Below, one piece after another: positions 49,474 through 61,356 of a stretch of DNA of 64,000 nt. The notes beneath the pieces were generated by a model that worked only from the letters and a program-made list of their open reading frames with translations, did not search any database and was not told where the DNA came from. The stretch is from positions 62,001-126,000 of the forward strand of contig JARWMV010000245.1 of the NCBI GenBank assembly GCA_030998015.1, written 5' to 3'. This stretch comes from Ceratorhiza oryzae-sativae (lineage: Eukaryota > Basidiomycota > Agaricomycetes > Cantharellales > Ceratobasidiaceae). Every line of letters begins with the position of its first letter. The stretch's first letter is position 1. Both the position numbers and the translations under genes were made by a program.

Positions 49474-50264
49474 ACTCGGTTGCTGCGTCTATGCATCACA
49501 TTCTTTCTGCTTAGCCCCATCTCATTCTTTTTCTTTACGATGCTGTGCATGACCTTGATGGTTGATCTGATCCCCACTTGTGGGGGTATACGTTTTTCGT
49601 GTCTGTGCTTGTAGCATAGCCAACTGAACTTTATTTTGTATTGTATGCAGAATGAAGTTGATCATATTGTGAAATCAGTTTACGGAGTGCTTCAAGAGGC
49701 GTACGCGGGATCCACGAGTATGAAATCAGCCATGAAACCGCCAGTTCCACGATTTGATTATCCGTGTTCCTAGCCTGGTGAGTAACAAACTTTACACGGC
49801 CTCAATTGAATCTGAAAACGCCGTGGATCGAGTTTGTTCGGTTCAGATATTTCGCGCCTCTTTTCCAGCAGCTACATGCACCGTCCTCTCGAGTGGCTAG
49901 CGTCTCTGCAAACGAGATGATGTTGGGCTGGAATAGACAATAACACCGTACACAAAGGTCGGGCGTCGCTCGTGGAGATATCTATTTCTGGACCGGAAGG
50001 CTTCGAGGGATTTGATGACCCTGCAATATGAGGCAACCGAGCGCCTGACCCCATCCGCGCTTGGGGAACGAGCAATATTTAAGCTGGCTCGCCAAGTCAG
50101 CGGACTCCAGGCTTTCTCTCCCCTTTCCCTCCCCCTCCGTATCTTAGTTTGGTGCCCTGCAACTTGTCTCTTTCTGTTTGCAACGCTCGCTCACACTCGT
50201 CTCGCTCCTTGGACGACTGAACTAAGCCCTCTCTTTTTCGTCGTGTTTAATTACTAGTTCCAGA
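49474..50264. other. Intergenic between AA9 copies A and B
   Basis: No gene. The first 200 bp are 3' UTR-like and closely resemble the stretch after copy B (ACGATGCTGTGCA, CTTGTGGG, TTTTGTATTGTAT). ATATTTAAGC at about 50083 is a TATA-like site before copy B. Confidence 0.5.
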
Positions 50265-51421
50265 ATGCGCTACTCTTCCATCTTTTCCGTTCTTGCTCTC
50301 GCCGCAGCCAGTGTCAACGCCCACGGCTACGTGGCCTGTACGTCTTTTCCACCAGTTTCAGCCTCGACCCGGGCGCTAACGTCGTTTTTTTCATCCCAGG
50401 GGTGGTCGCGAATGGCCAAAAGTACGTCGGCGGCGTCCCAGGCGAAACTCACCCCGACTCGCCCATTCGGTCCATCTCGACAATCAACCCCTACAAGGAC
50501 CCCAAGGGCCCGGGCCAGACATGCGGTCTCGGTGCCAAGGCCGCCAAACTCACCGCGCCCGTGACTGCCGGCTCCAACTTGGATCTGTCGTGGGCGAGCA
50601 CAAGCAGCAGGCGTGGCCGCACGAGTTGGGTCCGCTCATTACGTACCTTGCCAAGGTGTGTTATTCTCCCTCGGAATCCCGTCAATTTTGTCTGATTTTT
50701 TTTTCTTTCTTTCTTTCTTTCTGTAGGTCCCCGCTGGCAAGACTGCGGCGACCGTCGACCCCGCCACGCTCGACTGGTTCAAGATCCAGCAGACCGGACA
50801 AAGACCAAGGGCGGCCTCAAGTGGTTCGTCGAGGACCAGATGAAGCTGAACACCAAGTACACCGTCAAGATCCCCAAGAACATTCCCAACGGCGAGTACA
50901 TCATGCGTCACGAGATCATCGCCTTGCATTTGGCCGACTCGGTGGGCGGTGCCGAGTTTTACGCTAGCTGCATTCAGCTCAAGGTTTCGGGTGGCACCGG
51001 CACTGGTAACCCCGGTCCGACTGTCAAGCACCCGGGCGCATACTCGGCCAGGGACAAGGGAATCTTTACGCCTGGAGTCTTTGACAAGGGGTTCATCTAC
51101 CAGTTCCCCGGCCCCGCAATCTTTTCTGGCTCTACTAGTGGCAACAACAACAACACGACATCCCCCTCTACCTCGAGCAAGCCCTCTGCTACTTCTAAAT
51201 TGCCCACCAAACCCATTGCTGCCGTCGTTGCCCCTCCGACTTCTGCGCCATACGACGATGAGTATGACGATTGCGAGGATGACGAGAAGCCCGTAACGAC
51301 GACGACGACGACCCACACAAAGTCAAGGCGCTCTCTCCCGACCGGTGACCTCCATAGGCGTGCGAACGTCTGGTTGGGGCGCATGGAGAAGCGCTATGTC
51401 CGCCGTGCAAATTTGTCGTAG
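50265..51421 (+). CDS. AA9-type lytic polysaccharide monooxygenase, copy B
   Basis: Leader MRYSSIFSVLALAAASVNA, mature His1 in HGYVA, exon 2 from 50400 (WVVANGQKYVGGVPGETHPD, SPIRSISTINPYKDPKGPGQ), QAWPHELGPLITYLAKV with the second brace His, exon 3 from 50727 (PAGKTAATVDPATLDWFKIQ, KWFVEDQMKLNTKYTV, GEYIMRHEIIALHLADSVGG, AEFYASCIQLKVSGGTGTGN, PGAYSARDKGIFTPGVFDKG). A Ser/Thr/Pro linker, an acidic patch (YDDEYDDCEDDEKP) and a basic end (LPTGDLHRR, WLGRMEKRYVRRANLS) follow. The third intron seen in copies A and C, after VEDQM, is absent here. Single-base slips near 50595 and 50802 (CAAAGACC). Confidence 0.87.
50698..50723 (+). repeat. TTTC microsatellite in AA9 copy B intron 2
   Basis: A T-run followed by about five TTTC units directly before the CTGTAG acceptor; it serves as the polypyrimidine tract. 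Confidence 0.7.
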
Positions 51422-52316
51422 ACGTTTTTCGTCCTGGTTCTAGGTCGCGCGGGAACATCGGGTTCATGTTCTACTTTCTTTTTCTATCTGACTGCCCCCC
51501 CCCCCATTCATTTTTCTTACGATGCTGTGCACGATGAGTTCGCTGGTTGATTTGTTTTTTTTCGCTATGATTCTCACTTGTGGGAACTCGCGCTTTGTGG
51601 TTGTGCTTGCAGCATACCTGAATAACTTTGTTTTGTATTGTATACAGAATGAAGCTGATTAAATCTGAATGTCGCCCAGCGTGAGGTTCCTGGTCTCACG
51701 CAAACTTTTGATATCCGCAGTCACCCATAGGCACCATTTTCTATTGTGTGGTTCTACAGACACACGGTCACCAAAGCGGGATCCTCATTCCGTCGCCGGT
51801 ACTAGACGTTCTCGGCAACACATGATCAAGCCCTCCAGGGGTAATAGATTGACAATATTAGAGAAACATTAGTATAGGTATTACACGGTCAATCATGGGG
51901 GAAGCGTTACAAAACTAAAGCCGAGATGAAACAGAGAGAGGAGACATGACGATCAAGTATTAAGAAAAAGACGAGCTGAATTAAATATCAAGACCGAGAG
52001 CGAAAACGAAAAGAAAAAGAAAAAGAAACCCGAAATTAGATTACACAGGAACTACAACAACCTTCGAGAACCAGGCTTGGCGATGACTATGTCCAATGGC
52101 TAACATTTTAGGAGAAGTACAACATCTGGTGAGAATCGGACAGGCTAAGATGGTAAAAAGCAAGGACGGGGGGGCAGTGCACGTCGGACGGGACGGACAA
52201 TTAGGACATACGCGACGACAACGGATAGATGGGATGGGGGATGGCTCAGGTCCGCACCTCGGTCTCCGCCCCTTCCGTCCCCCATACCGCCTTCCCGCAC
52301 GACACACCCCACCCCC
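51422..52316. other. Intergenic between AA9 copy B and the inverted duplication
   Basis: Copy B 3' UTR with a C13-14 run at about 51495-51507, then purine-rich sequence (AAAAGAAAAAG type) near 52000-52030. No gene. The left (outer) end of the inverted-duplication arm lies at or before 52316 and cannot be fixed because the other arm runs off the window. Confidence 0.45.
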
Positions 52317-55030
52317 CGCGCTGTCTGGGGCCAACAGACAGCACGGTGGCCCTGGGATGGGCGATACCGCACAGGCGCGCATACAGGCCGACTTCCAGAG
52401 TCGGATGACTTTGGCGCTTCCCCGAACCAAGGAAGGGCGGGGGTATATGTAATTTTATCAGCATCGTCGTGGTCATCGTGCGTGTCGTTTGCTATACCGC
52501 CTTTGTGTGTGTGTACGTCACCTGTATGACCCTGTCCCCACCTCTACTCCTCCTTTCTCTTGCCCTTTCCTCCTCTCGTCCCTCTCCTCGTCTTCTTCTG
52601 GCTTGGAGCAGCCACTGGGACAGCGATCGGGGCGCGTGCACCGCGGCGCTTCCGTTCGACGACTGTCCACTCGCCTCCATCATTCTGGTCGGCCTCGTTC
52701 GTTGAACTCGAAGGCCGTTTTGGGGGCTCCCCGACCCCTAAGCGGCCAATGCCAGGAGTGTTCTCGTCCGGCGAGACATCCGGGGCACCGGCTACCGGGT
52801 GAGGAAGGGTGGGGGCGTCCAGGCCACTGGTCGAGCCGGCGTCGGCCACAGTGGGCTTGTTGTTCGGTTGTTCCTCGTCGCCCAGTCGAGGAGAGCCCGA
52901 ACCGTCGGTTGCCGAGGCGGGAGGTGGCAGCGGCACCCACGGGATTCCGCCGTCTAGGAGAGGCGAGGGGGGCGGGGATGGCGACGGGACTGTCCAGTCT
53001 CCGTCGCGGTCGGGTGGGAGGGGGATGTGTGCCGGGTCTAGCGGCGTGTCTTCGAGGCCTTCCCCGTCGTGGGTTTGGGGAGACCTTGGGGGTGCCACGG
53101 CGGCGGCTACGGCCGAGGGCGGGAGGGGGGCTTGGGGCGGTGTCGGGCTAGCGGGTGTTGGAGAGGGGGTCGAAGGGGAGGGGGTGGAGAGGTCGGACTC
53201 GGGGGTGGTGTTGGGATCTGACTCGTTCGAGCCGCTCTGGACCATCGCTCTCAGTCGTCGATAGCATCCTGAATAAATTCAAGTAGAAAAGAGGGAGAAA
53301 CGCATCGCATACAACGGAATCAAGTCACCGGTTGTGATACCAGCCGACAAACACAGACGAATGTGAGACGAAGAGATCAGGATATTTGTCAGTATTAGAA
53401 ACATGCGCGTCAAAATAGTTCACTGACCGAATACACAACGGTACGTCCATTTGATGAGTAGGGTGGCAATATCACAGATGATATACCCTAATGCAGCAAG
53501 AAGATCAGCACACACCAGACAATCAAACGAGAACAAGGCAACTAACCAACGATGAAGATGCGGATCAAGATCGGTAACCGGCATCTTCTAACCGTGTGGG
53601 TGGGGTGCGATATGTGGACATATACCGCGACCTGCTTCGCCTCGTCCCACTCGCTCGATGCTGGCTCGCTATTTAGAGCGACGCCGGCGATTATCTCCGT
53701 GCCTGGGGCGGCATCGATAGCTTCCTCGGTGACCTCCTCGGTGACTTCCTCGGTATCCCAATCTAGAATAATCGCGTCCCGAGTGGGCAGGACGCGATGT
53801 GGGGTGCACTGCCCAAGAACGACCACCGCCGACCTGGGCGACCGACGATCCACGGGCTGTGGTTCGGGGACATCGCTCTCGGCCGGAGGCGGTGGTGAGT
53901 GGAACGGAGGAGGGGCGAATATGATGGGGCGAGGCGGTGGCAGGGGGAGGTCGAAGACCGGGCGAGTGAGGTTCGGATGGATCAGGGGAGGGAGCGCGAG
54001 TGGCCACTCGTCATACCACAATGGCCCCACCGCTATATATGCCGACCGGTCGACTGTCAGCACCGGCGGTAGAGCCCGGTACACAGCAGACGACATCCGA
54101 CCGTGATACTCGATCAATGTCGTCGCCGCACGGTCCATGGCTCGGTATCCCATCTTGAACACTCTTGGGACATAATGCAGCCTGTCCACGCTCGACGCCA
54201 TGGCGGCCGGCCCGACGTACAGAGCCACGTCCGTAGCGGTCACGGGCCGAGGAGGTGGAACGAACGCCCCGACCGGGAGCTGGAGTGCCATGCGGCTCAC
54301 CCCGACGTATCTTCGCCATCGTCAGCCAGCGTCAGACAGAGCAGATGAGAGAACACTTACGTGACGGCGTGGACGGCGCGAGAGCCGATGTCAAAAGCGG
54401 TGAGTCCCGCATAGGTAGTGAAATCGAAGTATGCCAAGGCGGCGACGAGCAGGTACTTGGAGTATTCAACAGGATGCATACTGAAAACTGGAGGGGGACG
54501 GGAAGGCGGGGACAAGGCGAAAGGTAGCTGGTAGCTGGGATTTTATAACACTTTTTTCGCCCTCTGCGCGAGTGAAACGCTGTTGCCCCTTTTCTGCCTT
54601 TTTTTCCCCTCTGTGCAGAAGTTGGGCCTTGGTTAGGGGGAGGATAGGAGCGATGGCTTGAGCCGGGCATACAGCCTGTTGTGGTCATCAGATGTTCGCT
54701 GCATTTTTCGTGAGGTATTAATTTTGACATTTCCTATCTCATAATTGTGATAAATTAGCTCCCTACGTATGGTGGAGAGCTAGTTGGCGCGGTGGACACG
54801 CATAGAGGAGCACCATCACGTGCAGCTCGGCAGCGGGAGCCGTGCGTCGGAGGGTCACCGATGATCGGCAACGGACATCGCGGTCGGCCGTCATTGGCTT
54901 GAGCTCAGGAGATTAGGTTTAATCTCTGTCCATATCTGGGACACTTGGCTGGCTGACTGGTGAGAGGTTTTTTTCGTAGCAACGGGTCTGGACTGTCTTT
55001 CGGCACGTCTCGGTCACTGCTTTCGTAGAC
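52317..55030 (-). repeat. Arm 1 of a large inverted duplication
   Basis: The segment matches, in reverse complement and with moderate divergence, 61357-64000. The match covers a complete gene, its TATA box, its upstream sequence (GAGCTCAGGAGATTAGGTTT near 54901) and its downstream sequence. The arms are about 6.3 kb apart and face each other. Confidence 0.88.
52544..54479 (-). CDS. Unknown membrane-anchored protein, inverted pair copy 1
   Basis: Start MHPVEYSKYLLVAALAYFDF, intron at about 54310-54360, then YVGVSRMALQLPVGAFVPPP, VALYVGPAAMASSVDRLHYV, TTLIEYHGRMSSAVYRALPP, a Pro-rich middle (PPPRPIIFAPPPFHSPPPPA), VVLGQCTPHRVLPTRDAIIL, an EVTEEVTEEVTEEAID repeat, and CRLPILIRIFIVG joined across an intron to a hydrophobic segment. 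A last exon gives MVQSGSNESDPNTTPESDLS, a long Pro/Ser/Thr/Asp-rich part and a conserved basic end (GGEWTVVERKRRGARAP, SQKKTRRGTRGGKGKRKEE). Two hydrophobic segments and a large disordered tail. No known domain; no reverse transcriptase or transposase motif. TATA TTTTATAA at 54541-54548, about 65 bp upstream. Confidence 0.72.
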
Positions 55031-56908
55031 TCCCAGCAAAAGTACTGTGCACATCGGGAAAAATGATGTCTCTGAATATTCGTGTGCCATGTTTGCCTCG
55101 TATATATCCGGGTCAGGTGATGGACAAAAGTGGTTTAACGGAGTCCCTTGGTGTCCATACAACGACCAGTGAGAACTCGGTTTACTCCTATGGTGCTTTT
55201 GCCTGGGTTGAAACTGGCTGGTTATCTATATCGCATAAAAACAACTTGATTATGGTATTAAATGTGACCCGGTTAGGTCACACAACCCAGCCGGGCGCCC
55301 TCCCCCCTTGTGGTAACGATTATTGGAATATATATCTCGTCCTGCCGTATGAGGACTAATACGCAGCTAGTACAAGTCCCCCTAGGTAAACAAATACCGT
55401 AATCTGTCGTGGAGCAAGTCTTTGATTAGATTTCGCATATTTATGTGACCTTCAGAACAAACTACGGCCTACCAAACATTGACATACTACCAACATGAAT
55501 TGATATCACCACTCCAGAATTCAAAGCGGCCGTCGTGTAAAACTCGTTAATTTGTTGTAGAATTGATTCACCCAGACAGAGTACCCGTAACGCGGGATTC
55601 AAGCTTGCTTGATAGACCAAATTCTATCTCGTACTTTTGTCTTGACCGGCAGAAACCGGCATCCACGCCTATCGAAACAGTCCTTTGAGTTCGCATCGCT
55701 GGTCGCAAACGTCAATAGGTTGGCTACACTCGCCAAGCTACTAACCGGTCGGGCCGGGTCTCGAATTTTTTCACCCTGGGCCAAGCGGGTTGCATCTTAT
55801 GAAAAAACCGTTGCTATTCAGTGACCCTGTCCTCTCCGATCAGCGTGAGTTCAGCCCCAAGTTTTTCGTCTGTATGGCGCATCGCCTTGAGTGCCCGTGG
55901 ATGGCAGGCGAACCTGAAGCCAAGAGTTGTGCCTGGAATGGCGATATAGGTGGCGTGACGTGGGGCAATGTGTTCGCGATCACCGCGTACGCCGGCGCAG
56001 CCCGCAGCAAACGCCTTGCGACGGTGTATCGGGCAAGCGATGGACCGGATGTGCACGGGGCCTGCACAGGATGGGTTGCCATTTGGTTTTACGTGACAAT
56101 TTCTGACGGGCGAGGCTGAGCGGCTCTGGTTGAGTGCTCATCTTATTTTTACAAGTTAATTGTCATCTATATGTCAAGCCCAATATCTCTGCCATTCATG
56201 TCGTCGCCTTGGTGGTAGTTGGCAAGAACACAGGGCGAGGCGCATATTGCCCACGATTTCATTAATCATACACTTGTCCTTCTGGGAGGTGACGGTCTAT
56301 TTTCCGCACGGGCGCGGACTTGTTGCCAAAAGCATAGCTACAATAACTGGAGTCGTGGATCATCTATGCGGCGGTTAGTCTGAACCTTGCGATGATTGGA
56401 ATAGCATAATCGTTGACGATGACAAAAACATTACCGAGCGGATGCTGCCTTTGTTTTATGCCGACGTCTTGGCAAGCTTGGATATCGACCGGGTCGCCCA
56501 CCTTGTTTGTGGCGGCACCACCGAGCCAGTGTGCGGCGTTGCCTTCACGACCGGCCAGCCCGGCTTGACTATAAAGGGAAATCCCCTGGGCTATATGAGG
56601 TCGGCCGGAGAAAATAGGCGCAAACAGTCTCCGGTTTTCCTTGGCGGAAGATTTGCCGATCACCGTCAAATATTTGGCTTGATGCAATTTGGAATAGACA
56701 CCATCTGATAAATACAGGTCCTGGTTCATATGGATGTCTTTACTTCTCCCTCCTTCCGCCCCCCCTCTCGCTCACCCCCCCCCCTTCCTGAAGTCCGCCG
56801 TTTTCTGAAGTACCTTACTATCCCGCAACCCATTCGTTTACAAGTTGCGACACTCGCTAGTTGCCTGAAACATTCTTTGAAGCCTAGACTCTGAAGCGAA
56901 TTACGACA
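55031..56908. other. Mostly gene-free, with unsupported ORFs
   Basis: A plus-strand ORF at 55063-55359 (contains SVYSYGAFAWVETGWLSISH and ends YWNIYLVLPYED) could be a small real gene next to the arm; weak similarity between its 5' region and the region just outside arm 2 (CTCG-ATATAT) suggests the duplication once extended farther. ORFs at 55790-56119 and 56442-56708 have no motif. A C-run at about 56775-56785 precedes the third AA9 gene. Confidence 0.4.
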
Positions 56909-57969
56909 ATGCTGTTTTCCTCTGTTTTCTCGATCCTTGCGCTCGCCGCTGTAGGCGTCAATGCACATGGCTACGTTGCTAGTATGTCCTGCCATTCATT
57001 TTCGTACGCTTCAGGCGCTAACTTTTATGGTTAGGCTTCACCGCCAACGGCAAGACCTACAAGGGCGGCGTGCCCGGCGAGACCTTCCCCAAGTCCGCCA
57101 TTCGCTCTATCTCGACCATCAATCCGAACTACAGCCTCGGCGCTCCCATCACCTGTGGCCAGGGTGCCAAGGCCGGCGCTGTGGTGGCACCCATCACCGC
57201 CGGGACCAACCTTCAGCTCGAGTGGCTCGCACACCCGGGCCAGAAGTGGCCTCACAACATGGGCCCCCTCATCACATACATGGCCAAGGTAAGCAATATG
57301 CTTCAGGGCAGCTGGTTTCACTGTCTAAAATCCGAGTCCAGGTCCCCGCCGGCAAGACTGCTGCCAATGTCGATCCTTCGACCCTCAACTTTTTCAAGGT
57401 TAAGCAGACAGGTCAAAAGGCCAAGGGTAGCTCGAAGTGGTTCTTGGAGGATTTGAGTGAGTTGACGCTTGTTTTTTTGTTCCCGTTGTCTGAAACTGAT
57501 GTTTTATTCTTCATCAGTGAGGGTCGGCGCCAAGTACACGGTCACGGTGCCCAAGGCGATCCCGAACGGTGACTACATCATGCGTCACGAGATCATCGCA
57601 CTCCACCTCGCCAACCAGAAGAACAAGGCCGAGTTTTACACTAGCTGCCTCCAGCTCACGGTGTCTGGAGGTACCGGCTCTGGCAACATCACGCCTACCG
57701 CCAAGTTCCCCGGCGCGTACTCTGCGACTGATGCCGGCATCTGGACCAAGAAGGTCTTTGACCCCGGCTTCAACTACGTCTTCCCTGGCCCTGCGATGCC
57801 TAGCTTTGTCAAGCGTGATTCCATTGACCAGGATGTCATCGCCAACGCCACTGTTCCTGAACCGATCGTCAGCGCCACGACCTCTTCTGCCGCCTCCGGT
57901 AAGCCCACTGGAAAGCTCCACAAGCGCCAGTGGTCTTCGAGGCACGTCATCGCCGCTCCAGCTAGCTAG
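56909..57969 (+). CDS. AA9-type lytic polysaccharide monooxygenase, copy C
   Basis: The only AA9 copy here without a frame break. Exons 56909-56981, 57035-57288, 57342-57456 and 57518-57969. Leader MLFSSVFSILALAAVGVNA, then mature HGYVASFTANGKTYKGGVPG, RSISTINPNYSLGAPITCGQ, LQLEWLAHPGQKWPHNMGPL with the second brace His, ITYMAKVPAGKTAANVDPST, KWFLEDLMRVGAKYTV, GDYIMRHEIIALHLANQKNK, AEFYTSCLQLTVSGGTGSGN, PGAYSATDAGIWTKKVFDPG, VFPGPAMPSFVKR. The tail is shorter than in A and B and ends KPTGKLHKRQWSSRHV. It gives the reference splice plan for judging A and B. Secreted oxidative attack on plant glucans is the likely job. Confidence 0.93.
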
Positions 57970-58491
57970 ACGCTGTTCGGATACGAGATTGCATACACTA
58001 TTTCCTTTTCTTTTCTTCTGGGCTCTGAGACGACGCCTTGATTGGTGTTCGTATTTTCTGCTTTATCCTCGATGGAGCTCTCCTTGGTGAGAGCGTATGC
58101 GCTCGGATCGCATTTTGTCTTACCAGTTGTATTGTATACAATGAACATGACATGATGTTGAAATCTATTTCGTGAAGATACTTGCGAGTGGAACGCGGAT
58201 GACAGCCATGCATCTCGTTTGTGCCTCTGGGCGAGAAGCCAGTGCGGCTTTCGTAGCCAAGGCCCGCTTTTGATTAGATGAAGACTTTGCCGTACACTTA
58301 TCCAGGAGCGTTTGAGTCGATTGCCCTTCGGCGTCCACAGGCTTCAAGGGTAGAAATTTTATTCATTTATTCAAGCCAATCGAAGTGACGGGGCCGGGTC
58401 ACACTCGTAGATCCCCTCGTGATTTGGCCGTACCAATTGCTGTAAACTAACTCCAACCTTGGGCATATTCTTTCAAACCTTCGCACATATC
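57970..58491. other. Intergenic, converging 3' ends
   Basis: 3' UTRs of AA9 copy C (plus) and the F-box gene (minus). TTGTATTGTATACAATG near 58128 resembles the 3' motif after copies A and B. No gene. Confidence 0.5.
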
Positions 58492-59955
58492 TTATCCATC
58501 CTGGCCCTCCACCAACCTTGAGAAACCTTTCAACGTGACCCGTATAGATTGCCACACGACGAATGTTGGGAAAACAATAAAGTGCACGAAGTATATCCTT
58601 CTAATGTAAACTAATATCAGTCGGGAGGTCTGCCAGGATGGGCTGGGACGAACAATATTGACAGGAACATATTTAGACTTAATCTCGAGTACTTCCAGAG
58701 TTTCTGACTTGACGTTCAGTAGCTTTTTTATTATATTCCCGTCGCGTCGACTGTATTCCCCAAATTCGATAGTCAGGCATTTTAATGAGGACAAGCGTTG
58801 CAGGATGCGCATGCGCGTCCAAGTCGTATCGTTGCTTTCTTGATTTTTCATGCCAATAATACGAAGGTATTTCAACTGGCTGGCGGCTGCAGACAAGATA
58901 ACACTTTTGCACATTGCCGGAGGGCCTCCGAAAGAAACGGGCGCCCCGAAAACGATATTGGCGTCGTCGATGTTGCTCTCCCTCTCAGCAAACTGAAGGT
59001 ATATATCTTGTATGTCAGGATGGCGTGCGAAAAACGACCGCACAGAGGCAATCGAATCTGTGCTGTCTGTGGGGATCCAGATGCCAGTCATACGAAGCGA
59101 CCGCAGAGATGAGAACGTAATGTTGTCGAGTCCAGCACATAAGCTCAAGAGGGACCAGTGACAATAGCTTCCGTCCGGGTTTACCCACAGTCTAAGGCTT
59201 TGCAAATCGGGGCAACCCCGAAGCAGCGAGGTAAAGAGGTTGACGGACTCTCCGCTATACTCACTGTAATCGGTGGCATGAGTGAAGGGCGGCATGGCAA
59301 ACAGAAACCGCATACCCATCCGTTGGATTTCAAGTGACAGATGCTTCAAGCCATAAAACTTGAACAGACTAAATGATAATGAGTCGTCAATAAGGAGATG
59401 ATATCTCCGTTCTATCCCATGAAACATACGCAGCGATAAAAGGTTCTGAGTCACAAGTAAGTTACACTACCCGCATATTTTGGAAAATGTTTTTCACCTG
59501 AACGCCAAGTATAGTCGAAAAGCGGCTCCCGAAGGGTCAGGTGAATAGAATTGAGCTTCCGACATTGAGTTTGGAGTATACTCATTGTCGTATCTTCGGG
59601 CAAAGAGTGATTTTCCAAGCAAAGTGCTCAAGGCAAGAAACTCTCGTTACGATGGCATTGATGAGCGGTATGTGCTCGGCATGACATCGGGGACCTCGAG
59701 CGATCTCACGTATTGCGCCAACTGTGGTAATGAGTCATCTTCGCTAGCGATGAGCCGAGCGCTCATCTGTTCTAATTGTGACGTAGATCTTAAGCGGATG
59801 GTACGATACAAGTAGGACAGAGCAAGGGGTCGCCAAGCACGGCAGACGAGGGATGCTATGGTGAGGTCGAGCCAAGATAAGTAAGACAATATTTTGTCCC
59901 AAATCTCGAATGGAAATGAACAATGGAATTTGGAGCTGTCTGCTGTGGTGATCAT
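58492..59955 (-). CDS. F-box protein with leucine-rich C-terminal region
   Basis: N-terminal F-box: FPFEIWDKILSYLSWLDLTI, ASLVCRAWRPLALSYLYRTI, the SKP1-binding motif of SCF ubiquitin ligases. Then YVRSLEVPDVMP, and with frame changes INAIVTRVSCLEHFAWKITL and MSILQTQCRKLNSIHLTLRE. After an intron a long exon gives TQNLLSLRMFHGIERRYHLL, LKHLSLEIQRMGMRFLFAMP, CPDLQSLRLWVNPDGS, LRSLRMTGIWIPTDSTDSIA, LKYLRIIGMKNQESNDTTWT and LKCLTIEFGEYSRRDGNI. Irregular leucine-rich repeats probably bind the substrate. At least two frame breaks (near 59650, which gives an in-frame TAA in one reading, and near 59605). Typical of the large, fast-evolving F-box families of agaricomycetes. Confidence 0.72.
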
Positions 59956-61356
59956 GGGGCGATTGTGCGTCTGAAAGTCATGCAGATCAGGTGCACGTCA
60001 AGCCATTCGTGCCACGTGCCACAAATATAATCGATGGTAGCCCGATTAGTCAGAATAAAGCAGATCTGCTTTCGAGCGAAGATGATTCGCCATGTCGGCA
60101 CTATAAAGAAATATCTGACTACTCCTATCTACGCATCATATATAACGATGACTGTTCGAAGGGGGAGTGGACAAAGGCCAGTGAATTTAGTGGAGCAATA
60201 CTGGCTGTCCATTATACAATCCCTAAGCCCCTTGACCCCTTCTCATAGCGGGTGCCGTCGACCAATCCTAGCTTTGGGCGAATCTCCCCAAATGCTCGCG
60301 TATACTCCACCTGTGTCAATGACGCAGGAGCCCTCTTCAGCAATAATCCTCAACCGAACCGATTTTCGAGTGGCGAGGATTCCGAAGAAACTGCGGCCCA
60401 CAAACCAGGTGCCCGTAAGATGACAGTTTTCATTATTTGTGTGTTATGTCGGACAAGAGCAACGCGTACAATATGCCGAAACATGACCCCAGAGCCGGTC
60501 TTGACTTCTAAACCCGTTGATTTGACACAAAACGGCATCTGTGTGACTTCATGCCCGTCGACCGTTCTGCCCCACGCAAATATCACGACGAACTTTCGCG
60601 GCGCTCGCGATCGTCGGCGTGAACGAAATTCAGCCTAGGAGGTCTCCTTGTTGCCACCCCCATCGTTATCGCTCCACGCGTTTGTCATGTAAAGATATTT
60701 CGGCTGCGTATTGGCCGGTGAAAGGACAATCGTTCTACACATCCGCAGGGCGTTTGAAACACGAAAGAAATCTAAAGGTGCTACTGATACAACATAGACC
60801 ACAGGCTAGCCCATCCTGTACATGAGAGCGAGAATAAATCTTGCCCATGCTTGAATGGCAAGGGGAGAAGGAGCAAGTATCATTTTTCGGATGATCCATT
60901 GTAGGAACCACGGTATCTGGAAGGCGAAGCGAGTTAAGGGACATAAAAATGTTATCCTCAAGCGATGGGATGATAGAAATGAGAATTTTGCTGGCCTGGT
61001 TATATGCAAGCCAAAATGCAACTTCCACATAGGCCCCAATCGTTTACGGCTATATTCACCATGGAGAAATGAAGGAGACTGAGTTTGGAGCACCGAACAC
61101 ATAGCATATACATTATAGTCTTCACGGCATATAACCAACAGACCACCAGACAAACTACTCGGGTAAAGGCGCGGCCATCAGTAGCTTGTGGAAATCGACC
61201 GGCTCTGGTTTGTAAATCACGTAAACGCCAGAAGAATCAACCATGATATCATAGCTTGTCGGGTACATCTCACCTGTATATATGCGAGACAAATATCGTA
61301 AATAACTATTAAGAGAAAGGGGGTTTTTCGATACAGACGGCGCTTTTGCTGTTAGA
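59956..61356. other. No supported gene
   Basis: Short ORFs only. A minus-strand frame ending at 61155 (GEMYPTSYDIMVDSSGVYVI, YKPEPVDFHKLLMAAPLPE-stop), preceded by a possible ATATACAG acceptor, could be a real last exon, but its upstream exons would lie in or near arm 2 and cannot be traced. Confidence 0.35.

Noticed and set aside
52544..53245. WTVVERKRRG tail read as part of a non-LTR retrotransposon protein
   Set aside because: Similar tails occur before reverse transcriptase regions, but here the tail ends the protein, several introns interrupt the gene and no reverse transcriptase or endonuclease motif follows.
55790..56119. Plus-strand ORF of 109 codons
   Set aside because: No leader, motif, splice context or relative in the window; the antisense frames are equally open.
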